Assembly (NCBI GenBank): GCA_964526695.1
Contig: CAZGJA010000051.1
Coordinates: 73,786 to 137,785, forward strand
Length of the DNA stretch: 64,000 bases
Direction of reading: 5' to 3'
DNA from: JABWBH01 sp964526695
GTDB lineage: Bacteria > Planctomycetota > Phycisphaerae > UBA1845
A program made the position numbers and the translations under genes. How positions within the stretch are numbered: the stretch's first letter is position 1; the number at the start of each line of letters is the position of its first letter. Below are positions 44,074 to 52,364 of this stretch, piece after piece. Under the pieces are notes generated by a model, which saw nothing but the letters and a program-made list of their open reading frames with translations, made no database searches and was not told the DNA's origin.

Positions 44074-44212
44074 CCCCCCTCCCTCGCAGGGAGGGGTTGG
44101 GGGAGGGTCGATCCCCATGTCCCCCTCCCATGCAGGGAGGGGTTGGGGGAGGGTCGATCCCCATGTCCCCCTCCCTCGCAGGGAGGGGTTGGGGGAGGGT
44201 CGATCCTGCTGG
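44074..44212. repeat. Three 46-base tandem repeats, each with a hairpin and a G-quadruplex motif
   Basis: Units at about 44075, 44121 and 44167 each contain CCCCTCCCTCGCAGGGAGGGG (one base past the legend limit is given by its arms CCCCTCCC and GGGAGGGG around TCGCA or ATGCA), then GGGAGGGGTTGGGGGAGGG, then TCGATCCCCATGT. The second block is a textbook intramolecular G-quadruplex motif on the plus strand. The array sits 100 bases upstream of ferritin. The hairpin-plus-G-run unit resembles dispersed elements seen in many high-GC genomes. Confidence 0.8.
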
Positions 44213-44311
44213 TGTTGCCGCTCGCTCCGCCGCGCATCAGAAAGCAAAAGAGGGCTTGGGTCGCTGCCTTGCAGGAACGCAATGGCGAAGCGCCCGCACG
44301 GAGGATGAACC

Positions 44312-44809
44312 ATGAACCTGTCCGATACCGCCAATCAGAAACTCAACGAACAAATCGCCAATGAGTTAGGCTCGTACTACCTCTACCTGGCCATGTCCTG
44401 CGAGCTGCACGACATGGGTTACAAGGTGCTGGCCGCCTTTTTCGAGCGGCAGGCGGACGAGGAGCGCGAGCACGCCATGAAGTTCCTCAAATACCTGCAG
44501 GAGGTCGGCTCGCCGGTGCACCTCGCCACGATCCCCTCGCCGAAGCACGACTTCGGCTCGCCCGCCAAGATCGTGCAGGCCGCCTTGGACAACGAGCTGC
44601 TGGTCACGCGGCAGATTCACGAGCTTGCGGCGCTGGCGGACCGGGAGCGCGACTACCCGACGCGCAGCTTTCTGACGTGGTTCGTGGATGAGCAGGTGGA
44701 GGAGGTCAGCTCGATGCGCGATCTTCAGCAGCTCATGGAGCGCGCCGGCGAGCAGCACATCCTCCTCGTCGAAGCCCGCGTCGCCCGGCAGATGGAGGAG
44801 AAAGGGTAG
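44312..44809 (+). CDS. ftnA: Non-heme ferritin
   Basis: Ferritin stores iron as a 24-subunit shell with ferroxidase activity. The 165-residue four-helix protein begins MNLSDTANQKLNEQIANELG. Ferroxidase ligands are visible as E18 (ANELGSYYLYLAM), E51 and H54 (ADEEREHAMKF), Glu in LDNELLVTRQI, and Gln in FVDEQVEEVSSM. GGAGG is seven bases before the ATG. No Fur box is recognisable, but the three-unit G-rich repeat lies upstream. It is convergent with carA. Confidence 0.95.
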   Translation: MNLSDTANQKLNEQIANELGSYYLYLAMSCELHDMGYKVLAAFFERQADEEREHAMKFLKYLQEVGSPVHLATIPSPKHDFGSPAKIVQAALDNELLVTRQIHELAALADRERDYPTRSFLTWFVDEQVEEVSSMRDLQQLMERAGEQHILLVEARVARQMEEKG

Positions 44810-44953
44810 CCGCCCGTAGCCGAGCGCATTTTCGCACCCGCTTTCCGGCCGGTTTTCACCGCAGGCTGCGAGCTTACCTGCGGACCAAGCTCAACTGCGA
44901 GAGGGGTTCTCATGGCAAGCCCCTCGCCGGCCCTGCGGGTTCTGAGGAATGGC

Positions 44954-44973
44954 CCCTCACTTGCGTGAGGGGT
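44954..44973. terminator. Hairpin between convergent ftnA and carA
   Basis: CCCCTCACTTGCGTGAGGGG is a perfect 8-bp stem with a TTGC loop. It lacks a strong T-run on either side. It is flanked by partial copies ending GGGTTCTGA or GGTTCTGATGA (44900-45010), so it may be a dispersed element acting as a bidirectional terminator. Confidence 0.5.
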
Positions 44974-45041
44974 TCTGATGAAAGTTCCTCGCTGGCGCTA
45001 CGGGTTCTGATTTGGGCGTTTCGCCGCGCTGGATGGCGCGA

Positions 45042-46220
45042 TTAGCGCCGGCTTTGCAGCGCTGACTGCGCTGCGGCCATGTCGTCCGTTGTCGGCGCGC
45101 GACCGGTTTCCATCATGCGCGCGAAGCAGTCGAAGAGGTAGGTCGCGTCGTGCGGACCGGGGCTGGCCTCCGGGTGATATTGCACGGCGAGCAGGCACCG
45201 GTCCTGATGCACGAAGCCCTCAAGCGTCTGATCGTTGAGGTTGACGTGCGTAACCGTCGCGCCCTTCGATTCCACCGAGGCGGAGTCCACCGCGAAACCG
45301 TGGTTCTGCGAAGTGATCTCCACGCGACCCGTGCCCTTGTTGAGCACCGGTTGGTTGGCGCCGCGGTGGCCGAACTTGAGCTTGTAGCTCGACGCCCCCA
45401 TCGCCAGCCCGAGGAGCTGATGCCCGAGGCAGATGCCGAACATCGGCGTCTTGCCCAGCAGGCCCCGCAGCAGATCAATTGCATACGTGACCGCGGCCGG
45501 GTCGCCGGGGCCGTTGCTGATGAACACGCCGTCGGGCTTGTGCGCCATCACTTCCCCGGCGGAGACGTTCGGCGGCACGACGGTGACGCTCGCGCCGATG
45601 TCCACGAGGTGTCGCAGGATGTTCCGCTTCATGCCGCAGTCGATGGCCACGACCTTCTTCGCCCCGCGCGCTGCGCCGCGCCCCGACACGAACGCCGCAT
45701 CCAGCCCGTCGGACCAGGTGAACGGCTTGCCGGGCATCACGACCTTGACGAGGTCCGCGCCGACCATCGACGGCGCGGCGCGCGCCAGCTCGACGCACCG
45801 GTCCGCGTCAGCCTCCTCGGTCGTGAGCACGCCGTTCATCGCGCCCTGCACGCGCAGGAGCCGGGTCAGCGCCCGCGTGTCGATCCCCTCAATCCCGATG
45901 ACGTCGTGACGTGCCAGATACACCTCCAGCGGCTGCGTCGCGCGGAAATTGCTCGGCGTGCGCGTCGCTTCGCGCACGATGAAGCCGGACACCTGCGGGG
46001 AAGCGGATTCGACGTCGGTCTCGTTGACGCCGTAGTTGCCGATGTGCGGGTAGGTCATGGCGACGATCTGCCCGCAGTAGGAGGGATCGGTAAGGATTTC
46101 CTGATAGCCGGTCAGCGCCGTGTTGAACACAACCTCGCCGGCGCGCGTGCCGCACGCGCCGAAGCCCGTGCCGCGAAACACGGTTCCGTCTTCCAGTGCC
46201 AGGATCGCAGGCCGGCTCAC
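45042..46220 (-). CDS. carA: Carbamoyl-phosphate synthase small subunit (glutaminase)
   Basis: CarA hydrolyses glutamine and passes ammonia to CarB for carbamoyl phosphate, the precursor of pyrimidines and arginine. The 392-residue protein has the CarA-specific N-domain (LALEDGTVFRGTGFGACGT, GEVVFNTALTGYQEILTDPS) and a class I amidotransferase domain with FGICLGHQLLGLA (catalytic Cys) and QYHPEASPGPHD (His, Glu). The start is GTG overlapping the TGA of the upstream aminotransferase gene (GTGA), so the two are translationally coupled. carB is not in the window. Confidence 0.96.
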   Translation of the reverse strand: MSRPAILALEDGTVFRGTGFGACGTRAGEVVFNTALTGYQEILTDPSYCGQIVAMTYPHIGNYGVNETDVESASPQVSGFIVREATRTPSNFRATQPLEVYLARHDVIGIEGIDTRALTRLLRVQGAMNGVLTTEEADADRCVELARAAPSMVGADLVKVVMPGKPFTWSDGLDAAFVSGRGAARGAKKVVAIDCGMKRNILRHLVDIGASVTVVPPNVSAGEVMAHKPDGVFISNGPGDPAAVTYAIDLLRGLLGKTPMFGICLGHQLLGLAMGASSYKLKFGHRGANQPVLNKGTGRVEITSQNHGFAVDSASVESKGATVTHVNLNDQTLEGFVHQDRCLLAVQYHPEASPGPHDATYLFDCFARMMETGRAPTTDDMAAAQSALQSRR

Positions 46221-47392
46221 TTCAGGAACGCCTCCAGCCGGTCCAGCGCCTTGTCGATCTGCGCCAACGACGTGGCGAACGACATCCGCACGTGCTGCTT
46301 CGATCCGAACGCGGAGCCGGGCACAACGGCGACGTGCGCTTCGACGAGCAGGCGCTCGGCCAGCGCGTCGCAGTCGGCCACTTTCATCTTCTTGAACACG
46401 CCGGAGACGTTGGGGAAGAGGTAGTACGCGCCGCTGGGCTTGATGCAGGTAATGCCGGGGATGGCGGTGAGGCGCTGGTGCATGTGCCGCCCGCGGCGCT
46501 CGAAGTCGAGGCGCATCCGCTCGATCTCGCCCCGGTCGTCGCGCAGACCCTCCGCGAACGCAAGCTGAATGAACGGCGGCGCGCCGCTGGTGCCCTGGCT
46601 TTGAAGCTTGGCCATCGCCGCGATCACGTGCGCCGGACCCGCGGCGTAGCCGATGCGCCAGCCGGTCATCGCGAAAACCTTCGATCCGCCGTTGATCGTG
46701 ATGGTATGCGCGTAGGCCTGCGGGCTGACGGCGGCGGGGCAGAGTGTCTGCTGGTCGCCGAAGAGCAGGCGGTCGTAGATTTCGTCGGAGATGACGACGA
46801 CGCCGCGGTCCACGACGGTCTCGATGAGCGCGCGGGTCTCCTCCGGGTGATACGTGAAGCCGCATGGGTTGGACGGCGAGCAGTACAGCAGCGCCTTGGT
46901 CTTCGAGGTGATGACCGCGGCGAGCCGCTCGACCGTCAGCTTGAAGTCGTTGCGCTCGTCGCTCTCGACGAAGACGGGCGTGCCGCCGGCGAGCTTCACC
47001 AGCTCCGGATAGCTGACCCAGTACGGCACGGGGATGAGCACCTCGTCGCCGGGGTTGAGCAGCACCTGCAGCGCCTTGTTGATCGCCAGCTTCGCGCCGC
47101 AGGTGACGATGACCTGCTCCGGGCGGTAGAGGAGGTTCTGCCGCGCGTGGAGGTATTCGCAGATCGCCGACTTCAGCTTCGGCAGCCCCGAGGACGGCTT
47201 GGGGTATTTCGTCTCGCCGCGCAGGATGGCGTCGATGGCCGCCTGCTTGACGTGCTGCGGCGTGTCGAAATCCGGCTCGCCGGCGGTCATGGCGACGACG
47301 TCGATGCCCTCTCCCTGCATGCGCGCCGCCCGCGCCGTCAGCTTAAGCGTGGCGGACTCCGCAAGTTCATTGATGCGTCTGGAAAGTTCCAT
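46217..47392 (-). CDS. aspC: Aspartate aminotransferase (class I/II, subgroup Ib type)
   Basis: This PLP enzyme interconverts aspartate and 2-oxoglutarate with oxaloacetate and glutamate; it could also act on aromatic acids or prephenate. The 391-residue protein shows MTAGEPDFDTPQHVKQAA, PYWVSYPELVKLAGG, SPSNPCGFTYHP and NGGSKVFAMTGWRIGYAAGP with the PLP-binding lysine, typical of the Thermus/Rhizobium Ib group. The start at 47392 begins the conserved N-helix; a TACCAT hexamer ends seven bases upstream, with no ribosome binding site. Coupled to carA, it may supply aspartate for pyrimidine synthesis. Confidence 0.92.
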   Translation of the reverse strand: MELSRRINELAESATLKLTARAARMQGEGIDVVAMTAGEPDFDTPQHVKQAAIDAILRGETKYPKPSSGLPKLKSAICEYLHARQNLLYRPEQVIVTCGAKLAINKALQVLLNPGDEVLIPVPYWVSYPELVKLAGGTPVFVESDERNDFKLTVERLAAVITSKTKALLYCSPSNPCGFTYHPEETRALIETVVDRGVVVISDEIYDRLLFGDQQTLCPAAVSPQAYAHTITINGGSKVFAMTGWRIGYAAGPAHVIAAMAKLQSQGTSGAPPFIQLAFAEGLRDDRGEIERMRLDFERRGRHMHQRLTAIPGITCIKPSGAYYLFPNVSGVFKKMKVADCDALAERLLVEAHVAVVPGSAFGSKQHVRMSFATSLAQIDKALDRLEAFLK

Positions 47393-47581
47393 GGGGGGCA
47401 TGGTATCGCGGCGCGGGCGAGCGCCCAAGGAGGGCGGTCGCTCGGATCGGGCCTGTGAACCCTGCAGGAAACGCGTTTCAAGCCTGCTCGTGCGCTAAGC
47501 TCCCGTCAGACGCGGAGTTGCCGAGGTCAGGATGAAACAGGCCGCCAGAAGAAAAAAGCGGATATTCTTAGGAAGATGGGG

Positions 47582-47609
47582 TTGACTCCCTTCGTGGGGC
47601 CGCTAGAAT
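47582..47609 (+). promoter_or_regulatory. Sigma-70-type promoter 350 bases before a secreted-protein gene
   Basis: TTGACT (47582-47587) and TAGAAT (47604-47609) are 16 bases apart, the same spacing as the tRNA-Thr promoter. The predicted transcript reads through a possible small frame at 47684-47806 and then the gene at 47959. No other gene is seen in 47393-47958. Confidence 0.6.
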
Positions 47610-47683
47610 GCCCTTGAAACCCGGTCGGTCGCTCGTTTGGGATCGATTCGGACTCCTTTAGGCCGCCTGAAAGGAGAACGCCT

Positions 47684-47806
47684 GTGGCGATGCTCTGCCG
47701 CTCTGCCGCTCTGCCGCTGGTTGCTGGAGCTGCGCCGATTCAGTCGAAGCACGCTTCAAGCCCGCCCCGGCGGATCGAACTGCGCAACCTTGCGCACCAC
47801 CCATAG
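47684..47806 (+). CDS. Possible 40-residue small protein or leader peptide
   Basis: AAGGAG (47671-47676) precedes GTG at 47684 and an in-frame ATG at 47690. The peptide starts with a short hydrophobic run (CRSAALPLVAGAAP) and ends in basic residues. The DNA near the start contains three TGCCGCTC units. Support comes only from the good promoter and ribosome binding site; no homologue is recognised. Confidence 0.25.
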   Translation: MAMLCRSAALPLVAGAAPIQSKHASSPPRRIELRNLAHHP

Positions 47807-47958
47807 CCTCCATCAGCCCGAAGTCTTGGTCCGGTTTGTGCTCACACAGCGTCCCCGCGCGCCTCCGCCTGAATCACGGATCGCATGCGGTCGGACCTGG
47901 TAAGCAGTCACGTTTCTCATGACGGACATCTTCATGCCCTTTCGTGGAGTTTTAGAAC

Positions 47959-48417
47959 ATGCAACGTGGTAGAATCGTAACTCAAGTGGTGGTGATGGGG
48001 ACGGTCTTCGCGGCCGTGGGGTGGGTGGTCGTCGCGGATTTCAGTGCATCCGCGGCGCCCGAACCCGCGCTGGCGAGGGCCATTCATCCGGAGCCGATGC
48101 CGATGCTGGTGTCGTTCACATGGACCGGCGGGCACCCGAGTTCCGACCTGTGGAGCGGCTCGGGAAACTGGGCCGGCAGCCTCGGATACCCGGATGACGC
48201 CAACGATGACGCCGTTTTCAACTCGAGGTTCTACGTCATCCTCGATGCCAATCGGACGATCGACGACCTCAGCGTGACGGACGGCGAGCTGTCGAGCTTC
48301 GACGGCGACGACTCGGCGATAACGCTGACCTGCGATACGGTGATCATCAGCGGCGACACGTCGGGAGACAACGGCGGCGTCGTCGTCGAGGGGCTTGCCG
48401 GCATCGAGACCAACTGA
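47959..48417 (+). CDS. Small secreted beta-rich protein
   Basis: The 152-residue protein has a signal peptide (about 1-33, ending SASAA) and then a segment SFTWTGGHPSSDLWSGSGNW followed by Asp/Thr-rich strands (DDLSVTDGELSSFDGDD). The pattern resembles the first strands of parallel beta-helix repeat proteins that begin with W-x-G...NW...P...DDA. It is short and ends abruptly, so it may be a truncated version of the longer protein type seen at 49742-50737. It is followed by the dockerin-like gene after 24 bases and probably shares its transcript. Confidence 0.55.
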   Translation: MQRGRIVTQVVVMGTVFAAVGWVVVADFSASAAPEPALARAIHPEPMPMLVSFTWTGGHPSSDLWSGSGNWAGSLGYPDDANDDAVFNSRFYVILDANRTIDDLSVTDGELSSFDGDDSAITLTCDTVIISGDTSGDNGGVVVEGLAGIETN

Positions 48418-48441
48418 CGCGAAGCGAATGGAGAAGCGACC

Positions 48442-49617
48442 ATGCACAGGGGAGCGTTCACGGCGTCGGTCGGATTCGTCTGCGCCTGCGTGGCCGTGGG
48501 CGAGGTCCAGATCCCGGCCGGGTTCGAGATCGTCCAGCTCATACCTCCGGGCGGCGTGATCTTCGACACGCAGATCAACGAGTGCGGGCAGATCGCGTTC
48601 ATCCGGTGGACGGGAGAGAATTGGAGCACCTCCGAGATCTACGTCTATGACAATGGTGCCATCACCCGCATCACGGACAACACCCGCCGCGACCGCAAGC
48701 CGCGGATCAACAACGTCAGCGAGCTGATCTGGGAGTTCGGCGAGTATCCCGAGCCGGACACGGCGGTGCACTATCAGCGCCTGCCCGACGGTCCGGTCGT
48801 GGTCCTCGACACGAACAACGAGCTCGGATTCAACGATCTGGGCATTAACGACCAGGGTCACGCGGCCTGGACCAAGCGCCGCTTTCAAGATTGCCCCCCC
48901 ATGGCGGAGGTCTTTCTCTGGGATGGGGCCGATGTCGTGCAGATCCAGCCGGATCATGAGTTCTCTGATGATGGGGTGAGCTTGAACGAATCAGACCAGA
49001 TCGCATGGGGCCATATTGAGTTCTGTGCAGATCCGTGGAAAGGTGAGATCCATCTCTACACGGATGGGGTCATCAGCAATGTTCCGTCACCCGAGCGGCA
49101 AAGCCAGGTTCCAAGCTTGAACAATGGGCTTCAGTTGACCTGGAGCGCCGCGCAGGACGTCATCTTCTATGATGGCGAAATCCTGCTGCGCGAACCCGGC
49201 ACCGCAGCAGCCCTGAACAACCGGGGAGATTTTGTCTTCTCGCGTTGGTACGAGCCGCGACGAACCTGGCATGCCTGGCTGTACGTCAGGAATGACAGTG
49301 GATGGCGGCCGTACCAGCTCACCGACGACGAGAAGTGGAGCGCGTACATCTACCTCAACGACCTCGGTGAGGCGGCCTGGCTGCGTGGCCGACCGTCGAC
49401 ACGAGACATGGAGCTCTTGTTTCTCCGCCGCACCCGGAATGGCGACATCAGTCTCGATGATCGCATCGATCTGAGCGATCATCTGGAATTCGTGCGTTGC
49501 CTGACCGGCCCGGTCCGCACGGACGGGCTTTGCATGTGTCGCTTCGCGGATGTGGATTACGACGGTGACGCGGATCTGGCGGACTTCGCCGCGTTTCAGC
49601 GCAACTTTGCGCCGTGA
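48442..49617 (+). CDS. Secreted protein with a dockerin-like C-terminus
   Basis: The 391-residue protein has a signal peptide (about 1-20), a beta-propeller-like body with repeated strands such as GQIAFIRWTGENW, GHAAWTKRR and GEAAWLRGRPS (about 30-320), and a C-terminal region (about 333-391) with two calcium-loop-like segments: NGDISLDDRIDLSDHLEFV and DVDYDGDADLADFAAFQRNF. This pair resembles dockerin type I modules, which are common at the ends of planctomycete secreted proteins. It may attach the protein to a cohesin-like partner or serve as an anchor. The ATG follows GAGAAGCGACC. Confidence 0.75.
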   Translation: MHRGAFTASVGFVCACVAVGEVQIPAGFEIVQLIPPGGVIFDTQINECGQIAFIRWTGENWSTSEIYVYDNGAITRITDNTRRDRKPRINNVSELIWEFGEYPEPDTAVHYQRLPDGPVVVLDTNNELGFNDLGINDQGHAAWTKRRFQDCPPMAEVFLWDGADVVQIQPDHEFSDDGVSLNESDQIAWGHIEFCADPWKGEIHLYTDGVISNVPSPERQSQVPSLNNGLQLTWSAAQDVIFYDGEILLREPGTAAALNNRGDFVFSRWYEPRRTWHAWLYVRNDSGWRPYQLTDDEKWSAYIYLNDLGEAAWLRGRPSTRDMELLFLRRTRNGDISLDDRIDLSDHLEFVRCLTGPVRTDGLCMCRFADVDYDGDADLADFAAFQRNFAP

Positions 49618-49741
49618 GCGGCGGGAGCCGCACTGCGTCCTCAGTGTGTTTTACGATCAGATTATCCGTCGCACGGCTTCGGCGCTCAAGCCCGCTTTGA
49701 GGATGGTCGCCGAACGTGCGAGCCTGAAAGGAGTCTGGAAC

Positions 49742-50737
49742 ATGAACTGGCTTAGAATTCTCGCGCTTGTTGTTTTGGTTGTCGGCTTGGTCATCGTTCC
49801 CGCGACGGCCGAGGACAAGGAGTTTACGGGAGGGACCGGCGCCGCTTGGGACGTGCAGGGACACTGGTATCCGAGCGGCATACCTACCGAGAACGACAAC
49901 GTCACCATCCCCTACAATCAGGGTCCTTACATTCCCGACAACTACACCACCGCCAAATGCCGGACTTTGACCATGGAGGTGAGCGGAGCGACGCGTTCCG
50001 GCCTGGCGATCAATTCCGGCGCGATTCTCACGCTTGGCAACGGAGGGACGCTCAGTTCCACGGTGGACGGCGACATCATTGTTGGCGCCGGCACGCTGCC
50101 GTACGGCAGTCTGCGCATCGATGGAACGCACACCATTACCGGCGAAGGCGGGACCATCGAGTTGAAGGAGAAATCGTCGATCATCCCGCTCAATGGCGGC
50201 AACGATCTGCTGATCATCGCCGGCGACAGCGGCTGCGAGGAATACCCGGACGATCCGGCCTGCAGCCTCGTGGTTTTCGGCAGCGGCTTCATCAAAGTGC
50301 CCTTCGACAACCGCGCTTTCGTCGTCGCCCGCAACGGGCAAACGCTCAAGCTCGACGAGTATGACATGACCGGCACCAGCGCGGGCCATTGGATCGCCGA
50401 AACCAACGGCCAGAACGGGGAGGGCACTCTGGCCGTCGGAACGGACATCAGCGGGGCGTGCCACTGGCTGATCGAGGCGGACTCGCCGGGGATGTTCGCC
50501 ATCGGGAATAGTGAGGTCGGCGCCGGGTGCGTGACCGCGTCGGGGCCCGTGACGCTCAAGTCCGGCCTGCTTGTCGTTCCCGACGGTTCGAACTTCTGCA
50601 CCAGCGGCAAGCTCACGTGGAAGTCCGTTTCGGTCGGTGGCGTCCCGACGCGGCCCATGATCGAGACCTCGGGAACCGCCTCGGCCTCGTTCGGGATGGG
50701 CAACCCGAACACCTGCTCGGCCTGCAACGTCGAGTAG
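49742..50737 (+). CDS. Secreted beta-helix-like protein
   Basis: The 331-residue protein has a signal peptide (about 1-23, ending ATA) and then WDVQGHWYPSGIPTENDNVT, the usual opening of extracellular proteins made of short parallel strands. Repeated Gly/Thr-rich segments follow (SGAILTLGNGGTLSSTVDGD, GTHTITGEGGTIELK). Cys residues near the end (CSACNVE) suggest a disulphide. AAGGAG is nine bases before the ATG. No enzyme motif is seen. Similarity of opening to the 47959 protein suggests a local paralogous pair. Confidence 0.65.
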   Translation: MNWLRILALVVLVVGLVIVPATAEDKEFTGGTGAAWDVQGHWYPSGIPTENDNVTIPYNQGPYIPDNYTTAKCRTLTMEVSGATRSGLAINSGAILTLGNGGTLSSTVDGDIIVGAGTLPYGSLRIDGTHTITGEGGTIELKEKSSIIPLNGGNDLLIIAGDSGCEEYPDDPACSLVVFGSGFIKVPFDNRAFVVARNGQTLKLDEYDMTGTSAGHWIAETNGQNGEGTLAVGTDISGACHWLIEADSPGMFAIGNSEVGAGCVTASGPVTLKSGLLVVPDGSNFCTSGKLTWKSVSVGGVPTRPMIETSGTASASFGMGNPNTCSACNVE

Positions 50738-50901
50738 TTCGATTGCGTTGGCGGGGCCGCCCGGATTCGCCGTGCTCGGTGAGGTCATGGCCGTGCGAAG
50801 GCAACCTGGAGCGGCGGCGAACGCGCGTTGCGCGCCGCCGTCGGGCAGCACGACGAGCTTGCGGTGCACGGCGGTCCCGCCTGTCCGGCAGGTAACAAGA
50901 A

Positions 50902-50925
50902 GACCCCCGACTTGTGTCGGGGGTC
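50902..50925. terminator. 10-bp hairpin between convergent genes
   Basis: GACCCCCGAC and GTCGGGGGTC enclose the loop TTGT. It lies between the end of the gene at 50737 and the stop of the fragment at 50985. It has no T-run and could be a dispersed palindrome, but the position fits a bidirectional terminator. A second stem, CGTGAGCT/AGCTCACG, overlaps the stop codon at 50985. Confidence 0.55.
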
Positions 50926-50984
50926 CGTTGGATTCCTCCCTTTGTCTGACGGCTTGCAGCCTGCCGGCGCCGCCGGTCGTGAGC

Positions 50985-51368
50985 TTACGGACAGCTCACG
51001 TTCACCGCCGGTTTGCAGCCTGCCGGATCCTCCAGCGTGACCGTGTGCACGCCCGTGTAGCAGCACGACCTGTGCACGGCGCGGCTGCCGCTGATGGTGA
51101 CCACGGTGGGCGTGCCGTCGATGGCGACCGTGACGGTTTGACCGTCGTGGCTGGCGTCGAAGAGCACGACCTTGGCGACGATCTTCCCCGACGCCTTGCA
51201 GTTGGCCTTAAGAGTCTTGATGTCGGCGCAGGGCACGCTGGCGACCACGTCCACGCGCGCCACCCACGTGTTCCACGAGGAGCCGCCGGCCGGGCTGTAC
51301 TCGTGGTGCAGCCAGAACGAGCCTTGCACCGGATCGGCGTCGATGCTCGAGTAGTCACCGAAACGCCA
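50985..51368 (-). pseudogene. C-terminal fragment of a secreted sialidase-like protein
   Basis: The open frame reads from WRFGDYSSIDADPVQGSFWL onward (about 128 codons) without a credible start. GDYSS...DP...FWLHHEY...W.TWVA is the closing motif of large secreted BNR/sialidase-like proteins. Its last 80 residues (DIKTLKANCKASGKIVAKVV, TVTVAIDGTP, VNVSCP) resemble a divergent version of the C-terminal domain described for the Kelch, deiminase and FG-GAP proteins. The N-terminal bulk is missing; at about 51365-51375 the sequence changes to an unrelated gene in another frame. It is best seen as a remnant of a recombination event. Confidence 0.65.
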
Positions 51369-51618
51369 TGCGCTCGCGGAACATGCGCCGCGGCTTGCCG
51401 GTGCTCGCGTCCGTTCCGATGTCCGTTTGGATGGTGATGTTCAGGCCGTCGAGGAAGATTTCGATCGGCTTGGCGTGGCCGTTCTTGGATTTGCGCGATG
51501 CGCCGATGCAGTCCAGCGGAAAGAAGTCGTAATGCCCGGTGACGTAGAGGTGGTTGTTCTTGAGGTTGCCCTCGGTGACGCGAATGAGTCGTTTCCTGTC
51601 CGCGACGCTGCCGCTCAC
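51355..51618 (-). pseudogene. Truncated B3-like DNA-binding domain protein
   Basis: The 87-codon frame starts at GTG with AAGGAGG nine bases upstream. It reads LIRVTEGNLKNNHLYVTGHY, then DFFPLDCIG, PIEIFLDGLNITIQTDIGTD and TGKPRRMFRER, which I recognise as a small domain often found with or fused to DNA methyltransferases. The expected ending, with RxWxRRFF and GDxxxLE, is missing; the frame stops a few codons after the junction with the sialidase-like fragment. It could still be translated as a shortened protein. Confidence 0.6.
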
Positions 51619-51788
51619 CGTGCCTGTCCTCCTTGTTAGGTTTGGGTTCGCAGTGTAGCCCGCGTCGCCCCCGAATGCAAGATGGAGATGCAGCGAATCG
51701 CTTCCTTGAGTTCGAATCCAGATATCACAGGGCCGATGGATGCCCTCGCCTGTTCCCTCCCAGCGGAGGCCGGAGCGGCGGCGCGCAA

Positions 51789-52364
51789 TCAGAACGTCAA
51801 CACGTCGCCCACGTGCAGCGGGACATCCGGAAACGTCAGCGGGTTGACCTCGGCTGCGCGGGGGCATTCCTTCACGTTGGAATAGCCGTCGCCCGCGGGG
51901 GTGCGGTGGACGATCAGCAGGTTGCGCGTCAGGTCGAAGACCCAGTACTCCGGCACGGCGGCGCTGGCGTAGAGGCGGAGCTTCGCGCCGAGATCCTGCT
52001 CGATCGAGCTGTCGGAGACTTCGATGATGAGCAGGACGTCGGCGGCGAACGGGTGCTCGCGTGCGTAGAAGTCGGGCCTGGGTTTGAGCAGCGCGAGATC
52101 AGGCTCTGGCTCGGAGAAGGCGTCCAAGGCGATGGCGCCTTGCACGCGGCAGATGGCCCGACCTTGAAGACGGGGCGTGAAGAAGTCGTTCAGGCGGTCC
52201 ACGACGCAGCCGTGTTGCGGTCCGATGGGGCTCATCTGAATGATCTCTCCGTCGAGCAGTTCGACGCGCGGGCGCTGCGGGAGGATGCCCGTCTCGCCCA
52301 TGCGGTGGTAGTCCGTTCGAGAAAAGCGGACGCGGGTCGGCTTGGTTCTTTCGCGCGTGAGCAT
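51789..52364 (-). CDS. Uma2-family (DUF820) nuclease-like protein
   Basis: The 191-residue protein has the Uma2 fold of the PD-(D/E)XK class: RVELLDGEIIQMSPIGPQHG (about 33-52), EPEPDLALLK (about 86-95, catalytic Asp), LIIEVSDSS (about 111-119, Glu in place of the usual E-x-K) and YASAAVPEYWVFDL. Uma2 genes are numerous in planctomycetes and cyanobacteria; their targets are unknown. TACCAT ends six bases before the ATG, consistent with a leaderless mRNA. Confidence 0.85.
   Translation of the reverse strand: MLTRERTKPTRVRFSRTDYHRMGETGILPQRPRVELLDGEIIQMSPIGPQHGCVVDRLNDFFTPRLQGRAICRVQGAIALDAFSEPEPDLALLKPRPDFYAREHPFAADVLLIIEVSDSSIEQDLGAKLRLYASAAVPEYWVFDLTRNLLIVHRTPAGDGYSNVKECPRAAEVNPLTFPDVPLHVGDVLTF

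Noticed and set aside
44074..44212. CRISPR array
   Set aside because: The three 46-base units have no variable spacers and no cas genes are nearby. The same holds for the arrays at 39698, 52644 and 56543.
47637..47903. 88-codon open frame upstream of the secreted protein at 47959
   Set aside because: It lacks a ribosome binding site, and the better-supported short frame at 47684 uses a different frame.
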